Assembly: GCA_963457665.1 (NCBI GenBank) | Contig: OY735215.1 | Location: 28,287,597 to 28,351,596 of the forward strand | Source: Thysanoteuthis rhombus | Lineage: Eukaryota; Mollusca; Cephalopoda; Oegopsida; Thysanoteuthidae | Direction: 5' to 3' | Length of the DNA: 64,000 bases | Part shown: piece after piece, positions 35,201-45,335 of the stretch | Position numbering within the stretch: position 1 is the first letter of the stretch | Layout: each line of letters opens with the position of its first letter | Translations under genes and position numbers: made by a program | The notes under the pieces: generated by a model | Databases searched by the model: none | Seen by the model: only the letters and a program-made list of their open reading frames with translations | What the model was told of the DNA's origin: nothing

Positions 35201-38200
35201 AAGGGGAGAAGAAGTAGAAAAGAAACGAAAGGGGAGAAGAAGGAGAAAAGAAACGAAGGGGGAGAAAAAGGAGAAAAGAAACGAAGGGGGAGAAAAAGGA
35301 GAAAAGAAACGAAGGGGGAGAAAAAGGAGAAAAGAAACGAAGGAGGAGAAGAAGGAGAAAAGAAACGAAGGGGGAGAAGAAGGAGAAAAGAAACGAAGGG
35401 GGAGAAGAAGGAGAAAAGAAACGAAGGGGGAGAAGAAGGAGAAAAGAAACGAAGGGGGAGAAGAAGGAGAAAAGAAACGAAGGGGGAGAAGAAGGAGAAA
35501 AGAAACGAAGGAGAAAAGATGGGAAGAAGGAGAAAAGAACGGTGGGGAGAAAAAGAGGAAAGAAAAAAAGAAGTGAAATGAAAAACCAACTCCAAATCAA
35601 ATACTTGTTATGTGGGTGTTGGTTCTACTAGCCAAAGAAAGTTGTGTCATCTTATTTCCAGCTTGATTAAAATACATTTATGTGATCCAAAACACACGTT
35701 TTTATCATTGATTTGGAAAAACTGATTTCAAAGTTTTTTTCAGTGTAGAAATGCCAAGAATACAAAATATATGTTTTCTTCATATTTTTCTTTGAAATTT
35801 TGTAAAATTCATTTCCTTACCTGAGAGTGAAGCATTTATCCTAAAGTTGTAATTTCGAATGTATTTATCTTCTCGTTTCAAAAATAATTTGACATGATTT
35901 CCTTCATGGGAATAAATTTTTCCAGGGTTTGGGGACTCACATGATAACAAGGCCTGAAAAATTAAATGTAAAAAAATAAATTACACGGAGAAAGAGAAGG
36001 AAAAAAAAGAAAAATAAAAGGTGCTGACCCTAGAATTATTCATGCATCAATAAACACACACACACTGTCTAGTGAATTGGTTAGCATGTTATTCATGCAA
36101 GCCGTGGATAGTTGATTTGTAGATCATAATGTGGCTCCTCGCTATAGTCAGTTACCTATACAAATATCAAATCAATTCAAAGAATGTTTTTGATTTGATT
36201 TATTATTTTTTTTTACTATGTAGGATGTGTTGGACAGAAGAATCCATTGTCATTTGTAAAAGTCGAAAAAAGAAAGATGGTGCACTGCTGCTGGAGATAA
36301 TAACTCAGGCTACCCCTAAAACATTCAAGATTAGAGTGCAGAAAAAAGAAGCCTACTGATTTGTAACATTTCAAGGGGTTTAGAGCAGGAGGTTCTATTT
36401 ACTACATTTTTTTTTAAACTGGAAAACGCAGTGATGTCATTTTAGAACACTAACTTCATTCACATTTATTCTTTCTTTAAAAGATTCTTTTTTTTACATT
36501 CAGATAACACTTTTTTTGTGAGTTTTTTTTTTCCTTGTTAATCATTTTTAGAGAACACAAAATTTGGAGTTGGGTAGAGGGGGTTCTAGTCATGATGCAA
36601 CCATATTACTGAACTCTTTACCTCGTTGATAAATCATTTTTCCAGAACACAAAATTTGAGGATTGTGGGTTATGCAGATTATATAGAGGGGACTTTCATT
36701 TTTTACTTCTTGAGAACAAAATCGATTTTAGGGTTCAAAATGATAAGAAATTTTTTTTTTTTTCACTTTTAGGGATCAAAATCAAGGGGGGGCTTTTTTT
36801 TTCTACTTTTAGGGATTGAAATCAAAGAGGAACTTTTTTACACTTATGAGGTTCAAAATTTTTGGGCTCACAATCTGAGAATTTTTTTCTTCCTTTTCAA
36901 GGTTAAAAATCAAGGAAGAACTTCATTTTCAACTTTAATGGGTCAAAATCAAAAAATTTCAAGGAACAATGTTTTGCAATTTGGTGGAACAATCTGGGGG
37001 AATTTTTTTTCAATTTTAGAGGTCAAAATCAAGGGGGAAGAGTTTTCTCCACTTTCTGGGGGCAAAATCAAGGGAGACATTTCATTTTTTAGGGGCAAAA
37101 TTAAGGAAAATTAAGGAATTTTTTTTTCATTCTTAGAGATCAAAATTGAAGGGTTTTTTTTGTTTTCTTTAATTATTTTTTTAGGTCAAAAGGATAGAGG
37201 AATTTTTTTCATTTCCAGGGGTCAAATACAAGCGCAAACATGTGACCCTAGAGCCGCTCTCTGCAACCCCTAGTTGACTGGTCGCTGTATCTCTGCCTCA
37301 AATCAACCTCATCTTGCCCACATGACTTATGGCTTGAATTTGGTTTGAATAAATTTCTTTGAATATTATTTTTAAAATAGGCTTTATAATATTTGACTTT
37401 TATTGAAAAACATTGATTTTAATAATAGAACTTGGAAATTTTCATTCTTTTTTTCTCAACTTCTGTCAATTTAGAGAGATAATCATAGAAAATACATTCT
37501 GTTTAACAGATCAGTTTATAAACCAATAAATTAGAGTCAAGAACATGGTTTGAAACAGAATCAAAGAACTCTAAAGGCTGATCTACAAAGTGATGGCAGC
37601 AGATTGGGATCATAGAAGCTGACAGACCACAGAGTGCCTGAATAGGGAGATACATTCTGTACTATATTTCCTCATGTCCAGTGCCTTGGTAAGATATTAC
37701 CTTAATATTTAAATCTGCCTCAAATATTATAAAGCCGATAATGGAACCTTTTGTCCAAAAATGAGCTTCATCCTAAATAAATTCTATGCCAGCTGTGCAG
37801 CTCAGGGGTAAGAATAATGAAGGAGGAAAACGAGGGAGATGAAGAAGGAGAATGAAAAAGACGACGGAGATGAAGAAGGATGGAAAAGGCGAAGAGATGA
37901 AGAAGAAAAAGGAAAGAAAAGGCAAATAGATGAAGGAGGAAGAGGGAGATGAAGGAGGAAGAGGGAGATGAAGAAGTCTGTGACCATCAAATCAGAACAT
38001 GAAACTAAAAATTAGAAAAAGGAAAAAAAATTGGTGGAACTAACCAATTCTCGAACTTTGCTATCAAACTGTGCAGAAGGGGAATCTGTGATCTGGAGAA
38101 CAACGTCACAACTATTAATGTAAAAAGTATCAAATGTCAATTGGACAAATTGAAATTTGCTGGTTGATGATGCCCCGAGGATCATCTGGCAACTCCTGAC

Positions 38201-39209
38201 CGATCGAGGACTTAGGGGAGGGGTTATTTTGCCAACAATTATTGCACACTGATCGTCTTTCAGCCATTTTACCCGAATGTTTTTGCATTGTTGAGGATCA
38301 TCTAGGCCATCTGCACAAAGAAAGAAAACAAATCACTCAGATATATTATAATTGTGCACGTGCAAGTTGCAAACAAATTTTAATTTTATTAGTACAATTT
38401 AAAAAAATTTTTTTCATCAAAATTTACATTGGAAATCATATCTGCCAAATCAAAAATTCTGATTAACCACCCCCGGATTTTTTTTTGTCTGATGTCATAC
38501 CAGCAAAACATTTTGTCAGCTGCTTTAAGAAAGTCATTGTTTTCACTGCTTTCATCACCATCTACAAATTATCTTGAATCACTATCGGATTCACTGGCAG
38601 AATAACACAACCCAGTACAATGAAATTATTCTTGAGATATCTCATTAGCCGCTTGGCAGCTAATTTGACCATCTTGGTTTGCCGAGCTACAATGAAAGTG
38701 CACCAAGCACAAAGGATGGATTCTGAGTTAGCGAGCTGATCACCACTTCAAAAAAAACAATCAACCGGCATAGACGAGAGGAATGTCCTCTCTTGATCGT
38801 TACTTGTGGAGAATAGGCCAATAACAATCAAATACAATCAGGTGGAAAAGGTAATGAATTCACACTATTTTGAAGTTTTTATACTTATTGTAAGCTCCTG
38901 GATTGACCTTTCATAAAACAAGCTGAGAAGTGTACTGACTGAAGAAATCTGAATAATTTTAAATCAAATTAACAGAAGATGATAAAATTCAAGTTGAAAT
39001 AAATAAAAGGAAAGAAAATATGACATCTTTGAGGCACTAGCAAAGAGACCTCTAGAATTTCAAAATCTTCTCATTTTTATATTTAAAAAAATTTTTTTTC
39101 TTTCTTTTTTTTACTTACATCGGATGGGTTCACATGCTTCACTTATTAGCATAACCAACATAAGTAGCAAGGCTTGACTTTGTTGCCCCATTCTCACACC
39201 TCCTAACAT
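24604..39209 (-). CDS. CUB-like single-pass membrane protein with cytoplasmic PPSY motif
   Basis: Minus-strand coding exons 39209-39119, 38310-38045, 35953-35821, 33531-33292, optional 31050-31006 and 24986-24604 join in frame: 370 aa without the 45-bp exon, 385 with it. Seen: a signal peptide (residues 1-26, hydrophobic ALLLMLVMLISEAC); a CUB-like ectodomain (about 35-163) with Cys at 39, 52, 71, 98 and 124 and the CUB-style pattern FQFVQLTFDTFYINSCDVVL; a transmembrane helix at about 175-195 (LLIIIGLVIAVLLVGCGLG) followed by YKYYLMRQSR as stop-transfer; then a ~190-residue cytoplasmic tail with CSPPSYEEAI, a PY motif of the type bound by WW domains of NEDD4-like ligases, and a Thr/Ala-rich C-terminus. 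I infer a plasma-membrane or endosomal receptor-like protein regulated by ubiquitin ligases. I do not recognise an ortholog by name. Confidence 0.82.
25114..26191. repeat. 28-bp G/A minisatellite, about 38 units
   Basis: Tandem units around agggagaacggagaggg and gggaaagagt, period 28 bp where regular. Nearly all purine on the plus strand, hence polypyrimidine in the CUB gene transcript. It starts 128 bp upstream (in transcript sense) of the last exon's 3' splice site. Long minus-strand Ser/Pro/Phe-rich open frames here (about 410-450 codons) are products of the repeat, not genes. Confidence 0.95.
26290..26400. repeat. Dispersed repeat family H, copy 2
   Basis: gaaactttcagaggttgttt, then a diverged caatgtata-like segment, aligned with 2500-2612 and 57065-57180. 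Confidence 0.5.
26582..28015. other. CUB gene intron sequence with microsatellites
   Basis: (AT)n at 27073-27130 and (GT)n(AT)n at about 27291-27350. Outside the pseudo-exon at 27501-27545 nothing else is recognised. Confidence 0.7.
27501..27545 (-). pseudogene. Degenerate duplicate of the 45-bp cassette exon
   Basis: GTGAATACGGCTCACTACTG followed by AGTTAT matches the first 26 bases of the exon at 31050-31006 with one difference, in the same orientation, 3.5 kb downstream in the next intron. It lacks an AG before and a GT after, and reads into a stop in the exon's frame, so it looks like a dead tandem duplicate. Confidence 0.5.
28018..29513 (-). mobile_element. Tc1/mariner element with IR/DR ends, inactivated
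   Basis: The outer terminal repeats share ccataaataagtacaccct; a TA lies at each flank (28016-28017, 29514-29515). Inner repeats with the same core (ccaaaaatgagtacacct at 28129-28146; on the reverse strand ccaaaaataagtacaccc near 29337-29320) give the IR/DR layout known from Sleeping Beauty-type elements. Minus-strand transposase remains: LDLNPIEHLRNVLTRKVEKR (28463-28170), containing the third catalytic residue of the DDE triad (NPIE), and at 28881-28612 IGLHSW and a frame-shifted WSDETK-like segment. The frame is broken between these. 1,496 bp. Confidence 0.88.
29270..29293. repeat. (AT)n microsatellite in the Tc1 element
   Basis: A short TA run following an a-homopolymer, inside the right-hand non-coding part of the Tc1 copy. 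Confidence 0.9.
29708..29897 (-). mobile_element. Second Tc1 transposase fragment
   Basis: gtttgcttcttcagaaac, then tttctttcaatatttcaacg, atgagaagcaactcaccagt and gagctcatacaa parallel 28405-28590 of the adjacent element in the same orientation. It starts about 200 bp beyond that element's right end, has no terminal repeats, and is diverged. Confidence 0.75.
31006..31050 (-). CDS. CUB gene candidate 45-bp cassette exon with YxxPhi motif
   Basis: On the minus strand, ttgttttcttttag precedes GTGAATATGGC and gtaagtac follows, a strong donor. The segment is 45 bp, phase 1-1, matching the phase of its neighbours, so inclusion or skipping keeps frame. Included, it adds EYGSLLSYEPQCYL to the cytoplasmic tail; YGSL fits the YxxPhi sorting signal read by clathrin adaptors. 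A degenerate copy without splice sites lies at 27501-27545. A repeat-derived mimic remains possible. Confidence 0.6.
31225..31765. mobile_element. Inverted pair of hammerhead-like (Penelope-like?) repeats
   Basis: The minus strand of 31370-31230 and the plus strand of 31575-31765 align: accatcacattt, then acctgaaaaaggcc, a atgaat/ggcc-type segment, caa and ctggaaaactcttcga / ctgaaaaactcttcga. The plus arm holds ctga, a perfect 5-bp stem ggccg/cggcc and gaaa (31624-31655), the order of a hammerhead core. Similar repeats end Penelope-like retroelements, so this may be such a remnant. No reverse transcriptase was seen. It lies in the intron before the cassette exon. Confidence 0.6.
31775..32100. 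mobile_element. MITE with pogo/Tigger-like ends, copy 1
   Basis: The left end caggtatcccccactttgtg and the reverse of the right end, cagatttcccctactatccg, are imperfect inverted repeats; TA precedes the left end. It is similar throughout to 44102-44435 (aaaaatgttcccgtataa / aaaaatgtttccctcataa; ttaatggtgattgctt / ttaatggtaattgctt). The TA target and the caggtatccccc style recall pogo-type elements; the family is inferred. Confidence 0.6.
32290..32595. mobile_element. MITE with ttatcccccttgatg inverted ends
   Basis: ttatcccccttgatg at about 32307-32321 recurs inverted as catcaagggggataa at about 32557-32571. Inner inverted blocks (tcatttccag facing ctggaaatga) extend the arms to about 70 bp. 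About 300 bp, non-coding. Confidence 0.7.
33292..33531 (-). CDS. CUB gene coding exon 4 (transmembrane)
   Basis: 240 bp, phase 1-1, acceptor atttatattccag, donor gtgagtaa. It encodes the Pro-rich stalk, the membrane helix (residues about 175-195) and a juxtamembrane segment ending GTQTLMN. Confidence 0.88.
33822..34160 (-). repeat. tRNA-Val(CAC)-derived SINE, tandem dimer
   Basis: Two units 147 bp apart on the minus strand share gggttcgattcccggtatga / tggttcgattccctgtatga and tcttcattaggacaaa. In the outer unit (about 34135-34075) the head has an anticodon-arm-like tctgc ttcacac gcaga, whose 7-nt loop gives CAC, and a B box ggttcgattcc. The inner unit lacks most of the head. Related to 15575-15800. 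Confidence 0.75.
34845..35575. repeat. 28-bp G/A minisatellite, about 26 units
   Basis: Units around agaaggagaaaagaaacga and agggggagaa, period 28 bp, purine on the plus strand and so polypyrimidine in the CUB gene transcript. It lies about 245 bp downstream (transcript sense) of the exon 3 donor. All frames are open on both strands because of composition; no gene. Confidence 0.95.
35821..35953 (-). CDS. CUB gene coding exon 3
   Basis: 133 bp, phase 0 in and 1 out, acceptor taatttttcag, donor gtaaggaa. It encodes ALLSCESPNPGKIYSHEG then VKLFLKREDKYIRNYNF, which reads like the final strands of a CUB-like domain. Confidence 0.82.
36695..37235. repeat. Degenerate tandem repeat, ~45-50 bp unit
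   Basis: Loose repeats of a poly-T run, then cacttttagggg-like, then tcaaaatcaagggg-like sequence, at least ten times, in CUB intron 2. High divergence between units. Confidence 0.75.
37800..37980. repeat. Degenerate G/A tract (gaagaagga/gagatgaag units)
   Basis: Imperfect purine repeat on the plus strand, 65 bp downstream (transcript sense) of CUB exon 2's donor: the third polypurine array in this gene on the same strand. Confidence 0.85.
38045..38310 (-). CDS. CUB gene coding exon 2
   Basis: 266 bp, phase 1 in and 0 out, acceptor tttctttgtgcag, donor gttagttc. It encodes most of the CUB-like fold: YGLDDPQQCKNIRVKWLKDD, CQMILGASSTSKFQFVQLTF and SCDVVLQITDSPSAQ. Four of the five ectodomain cysteines after the signal peptide lie here. 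Confidence 0.85.
39119..39209 (-). CDS. CUB gene coding exon 1 (signal peptide)
   Basis: 91 bp encoding MLGGVRMGQQSQALLLMLVM then LISEACEPIR, ending in phase 1 before donor gtaagtaa. A 3' splice site (tttctatttcag) abuts the ATG exactly, so an upstream 5' UTR exon is expected at plus coordinates above 39212; I did not find it. The Met at codon 7 is an alternative start that would still leave a signal peptide. Confidence 0.8.
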
Positions 39210-39212
39210 CTG

Positions 39213-41525
39213 AAATAGAAAGAAAACAAACCATTGCAATCTTTTTTTAATTACAGGTGAGGTAGCAAAATATAGAAGACTGTGCTAAAAGCAAAATTAA
39301 TTATACGGGTACACGAACAATTTTCCTACACCCTTGGTTCCATATCATCCATTTTGATAGACCGACAGATCACATAGTTGTAATTCAATAATACACCTCT
39401 GACCTACTAATTCTGCATCTCCTATATCTTCAGGATGTTAGAAACTTGAATTAAATAAACTAGCTGAAATACCCACCCTACATGCAGAAATCTCAAGCTA
39501 GTACCCGTTGAAGGCCTAAATGTAGCCTTTGGCACTAATAAGAGTCGGAAAATTCTAAACCTCAGACTACAATGCACTATTTTGGCTACTCAGGGTCACA
39601 TACAGATAAGTGAAATCAAACTTTTAGTTGTATGTAAACAAATATATTAGATATTCACTCTAATGTCCTGCACCTAGATTTATTAATTTGTTTTGAAGAA
39701 TATACTATGAGACAAACTAATAAATTTAGGTAAGAAATTAGAGTATTTTTTCAAAGTTGGTCAACATAGTATTCTTTTCAGTGAAGGGTAAAGTTTTTGG
39801 TCAAGATTCGTTTCTTTGAACCTTGCAGTTCTCGTAGGAGAATTTTCTTCTCTTACAGTTAGAGGTGCTTTCAATCCATTACACCCTAGGACCTCCTCAT
39901 AATATGTTAGTTTTACAAAAAAGTCTTTTTAAGTTTTTAACCAGGGAGTGGTCTATTTACCATGTTACTAAAATAAAGTTCAACTGGACACTTACTGTCC
40001 ATCATTCTCACAAAGCTAGTTTTACAAGAATTATCTTTAGTTTTTTTTTTTTTCATAAATTCAAAATGTAATACTTTTCAAAAATGAAAAATTTCCAGAT
40101 GAAATAATGGTTTTATAATCATTCAAAATATCAAAATTTGGAAAAAAAAAAACTTCATATTTCTACTTTACAGTCCTTAAACATTTGGTGAAATTTTTTC
40201 ATTTTGATATAGAATGCATTTTCAGATAATTTCCTTTAATACTTAGATATGTTTGGATATCTTTACCTCAATTTTGGATATTCTTTTTTTTAGATAATTT
40301 TCTGGGACAACAAAATGTTATTGGATTACTTTTGCCTGTTTCGACTCATTCATCTTGTCATCATCTGCGATTTCAGAACGTTTACCTTCATTCATTTTAG
40401 CAATCCTCACGACTAAAATGACATCAATTGATACAGAAGTTGAAAGAAAGAATACAAACTCGAATGCGGCACAGAAATCAAAGTTAATTAAAAAATTGTT
40501 TCCAGCACTTCTAGACAGCAGTTAAGAACTAAAGCTGGATGATTACTTTTTTGCAAATTTTACCAACTTGTTCTGTATTTTTCTGTAATTCAATGAATTT
40601 ATATTTTATATTGTATTAAAGCTACTTTTGCATGGAACTATTTTTATCTGAATTTGAAAGGAGTAAAAAAGGTTAGGAAAAAAAAAAAAAAAGAAATGCT
40701 CTATCTATGGTAACATTCGATTTAACGGACATTGCAATTAAACCCTTCAAAGCATCCTTTACTGTAATTACACTCATATTCTAATTTGAGTTCTTCATAG
40801 TACATAGATTTAAGTACTTTTCAAGGACACAGAAGGAAATACAAAAATAACCTCTAATTGTCAGTATTCAAATACTGGCTGTTTATGTAACATGTGATAT
40901 CATAGGTGGAATTTATTGAACAAATATACTTAACTTTCCAATCACTAATGATTACATACAATGACGCAGCAAATTGATGTTGAAGGGGGAGGCTGAGTAA
41001 CCCCCACCCTACATCCTTTTCCATCCCCAAACTGTCCCCTCACTGTCCCTCCCCTCTGATTTCCATGCCCTCTCTCTTCTTCTCCCCATCATCCACTTTT
41101 CCAGCAGTCTAACTCCATTATCCCCACCATGGCCCAACACCACCTCCTCCATGGCTTAACACCATCTCCTCCCTTGCCCCAGCTACACACCTGCCAAATC
41201 CTTGTTAAGGTCAATCCCAATTAATGTCTAATGGCTACTGTCCATTACCTGATTGATGTTATAGCTTTTATCCTCCTCCACGAACATCAACTACCGAGAG
41301 TTCTCCTTTCGCCCACAAAGATTCATTTTCAGGCTTAATTAAAAGGTATTCATTTTATTGTCAGAAATTACTTTTATGATCAAGATTGGCGAGTCATGAC
41401 TCCAAATCAAGACTTCCTTGATGACTTTGAAGCTTTTTCCTTTTTCTAGCTATACTGCTTGAATAGACTGAACAAAACTAAGTATTTGAATTGCAGTCAA
41501 GATACTTAACTACTTGGCTAATCTC
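39213..41525. other. Intergenic or 5' flank of the CUB gene, nothing recognised
   Basis: Upstream side of the CUB gene. Homopolymer runs, a possible dispersed repeat at 40915-40975 (like 930-1000), and a C-rich ccatcc/cctcc stretch at 41000-41190. The unplaced 5' UTR exon could be here. Confidence 0.5.
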
Positions 41526-41527
41526 CA

Positions 41528-41625
41528 ATCTACAGTCAAATCACATGGGTTCTAGTGAGATCACCAAAGTTAATCAAGTCATTACCTAGCTGGGTGACCG
41601 TCTGGGAATACCAGTTGCCATAAGC
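41528..41625 (+). pseudogene. 5S rRNA-like pseudogene (or 5S-derived SINE head)
   Basis: atctacagtcaaatcac, then ggttctagtgagatcacc, aaagttaatcaa and gctgggtgaccgtctgggaa follow animal 5S rRNA in order (ggttctcgtccgatcacc, gaagttaagcaa, ggatgggtgaccgcctggg). Compared with a ~120-nt 5S gene, about 20 nt are missing, between the A-box region and the C box and near the 5' end. The C-box region is best preserved. Neither end is followed by a T-run terminator. Confidence 0.8.
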
Positions 41626-41689
41626 AGAGACAGATCAAATACTTTCAAAAATGGTACTCAATGCCCCTTAGCTGGGGAAAAAAAAAAAA

Positions 41690-41830
41690 GTTTTGAGGTT
41701 TCACCTGCCCTTGGGATTAAAGGGTTTGACGGTTCACCTGCCCTTGGGGTTGAGGGGTTTGACCGTCCACCTGCCCTTGGGGTTGAGGGGTTTGACCGTC
41801 CACCTGCCCTTGGGGTTGAGGGGTTGCAAT
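41690..41830. repeat. 33-bp tandem repeat, about four units
   Basis: Units cacctgcccttggggttgag plus gggtttgaccgtc. The last three are nearly identical, the first diverged. Confidence 0.9.
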
Positions 41831-44095
41831 AGGGCTAACAACACTAGATGGAAAAAATCAGTATCTTAAAGAAACATTGATGACTTGCTGATGATCTATA
41901 CTCCACATAGGGCAAAGGGATTAATGAACAAACAAAATCTCCCAATTTATGATGATATAGAGCAGCCATTCTAGACGGGGTGGAGGGCCTCCTGACATTT
42001 AAAAGGGGTCATGATGGGTCAAAATCTGAAATTATGCATGAAATTCTGTCTATCTGTTCATGTTGTGTCCCGGTTTGATAAGGGGCCCCCGAGAAGATCT
42101 CTTAAGGGTGCTGTAACCCAAAAAGGTAGCGGAAGATTGTTGTAAAGGAGCTTCATTGGTGAATAGAACCAAAGATAAAATGAAATTTCATTCTATTATG
42201 GGAGTATTATGATTCATCAAGGATTTATTTCATGACTACTTTTTTTTTCAAATATTGATCATTCTAGTTCGATGTAAATCACACACAGATAAAGATGACT
42301 ATATTTATAAGTGGGAATCCAATTTTTGCTAGTTATATTATTTTTTTTTAAAGTTGGTGCTTTTTGGTCAAAATTGGGAAAGAAGTCAGGTGGATCATTA
42401 TTAGCCAAACAAAAAATATAGAGAAGACTCAAATGTTAGATGGGAATTACAAAAGAATAATAAAAAGAAAAAAATTTGGCAAAATCCACCATCAAAAATT
42501 GATCCAATGATTTGACCAATTACTGCCAAACAAGCCAACATTTGTGATTTCCATTCTTTACTCGAGTACAGTACAATCTCAACTGCCATTTTCGTAGCTA
42601 AAATTCAGTAATATACTGAATGTTCATTAATAGGCTTTTTTCAAAGCACTTGATTGCATCATCAAGCCATCTTCGGTTCAGTTGGAATGGAAAAATTGCA
42701 AATAAATAATTGAAATAAATAAATAGATTATAATCAGACATTTCATATTGTTAGGTTTCTGATTTTTTTTCTTTTTGATTTTATTAACATTCTAAGAATC
42801 CCCCTTTTTTAGTCAGAAAATAGCACATGCAAGTAATTTGAAATAAGATAAATCCAAGTCAAAATTAGAGTGTTAAAAAAATAAAAAGCAAAAAAAAAAA
42901 AATGCTTCCATAATATATTACTGAATTTTTAACAAAAATAATATTCAAGATCCCATGGTCCTCGAGTAGATTGGTTGAATACGAAAATAACAAATGTTAG
43001 CTTGTTCAACGATTGGTCAAAAAAGTCCAGACCATCAGATTAATTTTTGACAGCAGACTAGTTGAACTTGCCAGAAATTTCATATCGTCAGTCATTTTTC
43101 TTTGACTTAAGGTAAAAGAAAAAAAGGAAGGAAGATCAAAAAATTAAAAGAATTGGAGAGAAAAAAAATCCTAGAAATCAATAAAAGAAAAAAAGAAAGA
43201 AAGAAACCAGAAGAGTTGCAAACTCCAAAAGCTCAAAATGACTTTTTGAACAGTACACCTACGCGAATCAATGTACATTGGTGAGTGAACAGCTCGGCAG
43301 GTCCTGACAACAAAACTAGGTAAAATAAATGCAAGCTTTTCTCCTACCATGAAAAAACAAACAAAATAGAAACTCTAATATAAACAGGTCTAGTTAGTCA
43401 CTCAATAGAAACCATCACGTAACCAACATCTTTTGGCTGCAAGCTGTGCTGGGGGTGATCAATTGAGAAATGGGAAAATGGATAAGTTACTTTTCTCACC
43501 TTTTTTTGCACAGTGACCACTAAAAAAAGTATGACTGCTTCACAAAGAAAGGGATCAATTTAGTATAAACTTATATTTCAAATTGCCTCGCAATAAAAAA
43601 TACTTGGGGGAGGGTAAAAACGTTTTTTCTAGATAAAAGGACTAACAGTTTAAATTTTCATCCCTTTAGCTCCATTGATCCTGCAAACACAGTGACATGA
43701 TTAACAGCATCTGCTATATTACTTTTAAACAATATCAAAGATATATTAGATAGTTACACATGTAATATTTTTTTTTTTACATCATAGAGAAAAATGCTGA
43801 AAAATTTACAAATGTAATTGTAATTTTTTTTGTAAATTCAATGTGAATAGAGATGTAATTCTTTATTATTGGAAGTTGGTTTTTGAGCCCTCACTATTAT
43901 TATCGTTGGTATCAAAAGAAAAAAAAAAAAAAAGAATTTTTATTATTACTTATATAATGCAGTGTCATTTTGGGGGGGTTCTCAGTCCGTAACCATAGCA
44001 TGTACCCACCATTTTGAACAATGAACTCGTCTACTGAAATGAGTTTTTTAGTTTCTTTCCTAGAAAAAAAAAAAATCAATACATGTCAGAGAATA
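41831..44095. other. Gene-free stretch
   Basis: AT-rich with many A/T homopolymers. A GC-richer segment near 41965-42135 (ggggcccccgagaag) may be an old repeat. No exon or paired ends recognised. Confidence 0.5.
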
Positions 44096-44101
44096 AAAAT
44101 A

Positions 44102-44435
44102 CAAGTAGTTCCCTCTTTCCAAAAGTTCACATACGTCACTTTCAAAGAAGGCTAAAAAGCAAAAATGGCAGTTATCTCTTTTTGGAGCGAGCCATTATAG
44201 AGGCAGCAACAGACCCACGCACACACTCTTTCTTTCTTCAACGCACCAGTCCCTTGAACCACCAACCACCACAACCTTAAAAGACTCAGTCCAACATAAC
44301 CATTTTTGTGGTCTAGAGGACACTTGAAAAATGTTCCCGTATAAATTAATGGTGATTGCTTTTTTGCTTTACATCAATTAGTCTCACAAAAGGTTTTCAT
44401 GGGAACACTTACTTTCAGATAGCAGGGGAAACATG
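44102..44435. mobile_element. MITE with pogo/Tigger-like ends, copy 2
   Basis: Same family and orientation as 31775-32100, preceded by TA. The left end is caagtagttccctctttcc; the right end reversed is catgtttcccctgctatctg. Confidence 0.55.
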
Positions 44436-44464
44436 TGTATCTGAATATTTTTTTTTTTTACTGA

Positions 44465-44945
44465 AATTAAATAGTTAGGACATAATGCTGCTCAATCTGC
44501 TGATAATGTTGAAGCATTTTGGGTGAACACTGTGAACCGTTCAGCATTGGTTCAAAAGATTTAGGTCTGGAATATGGATACCGATATTGAACCTCAAAGC
44601 CCAAATATGTTCTAAATAATCAAGAATCATCATTGACAGCAGCAGCACATCCCATGAACGGTTCAAACACTTTACCGAGACTTGGGGACTTCAACAGGAA
44701 CCATGTCACATCATCTCTAGGCAATAGGAAACATTGAAAAAAATTTGGAAAAATGGGTCCCACATGGACTGAATCAAATGTTTTATCACAATGCTTGATC
44801 TCAAAACCTCTCAGCTGACTGTGTCTTAGCTTAGAGAGTTGGGATATGAAGTCTTGCAGCATTTTTCATATTCTCGAGCTGATTATCATCTTCACAAGCC
44901 TTTTGAACTACATTTCCATAATAAAAGGTTTTTAAATAGGGAGGC
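44465..44945. repeat. Dispersed repeat family E, copy 2
   Basis: Aligned with 16210-16700. In one frame LGHNAAQSADN parallels LGHEAASYVNK in the other copy, hinting at a once-coding origin. Confidence 0.65.
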
Positions 44946-45234
44946 CATTAATTTGTGCATTTACTAAATTAGTGATCACTACATCTCATGAATTTTAAAG
45001 AGATGGATGGCATACATATTCCCCCGCCAGAGCCATATCAGCAGGACATTTACTTATTTGGCAACATGATTAACGGCACGTACTTATTTTGAATTTTAGT
45101 TATACTCTAGTCCAAATCACTAACTCAGGAGGATTCTTTTCTTCTACTATAACGACAAGAACAATCCTCATCAGATTCAGGGGAGTAAACTCTTCAGTTT
45201 GTGTTCCATCACGTTGAACCAAACCGATATATGA

Positions 45235-45335
45235 AGTTGCCATTTCCTTACCATGATTTGATATCACAACCAAATGATCAACAGGCTGCTCTCTTACCAA
45301 CTGAGCCAAACTAATGAGCCTGACATAAATACAAA
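45235..45335 (-). repeat. tRNA-like segment of an unclassified SINE
   Basis: On the minus strand, tggctcagttggtaagagag fits a Pol III A box and tRNA D-arm, followed about 40 nt later by gatatcaaatcatgg, a weak B box. A 69-codon frame runs through it but looks accidental. Confidence 0.5.

Noticed and set aside
34833-35600. Open frames of ~235-255 codons on both strands
   Set aside because: Same reason: a 28-bp purine array. No start context, no conserved residues, open on both strands.
45100-45309. 69-codon minus-strand frame with non-repetitive composition
   Set aside because: It overlaps a tRNA-like SINE segment, lacks splice signals and resembles no family I know.
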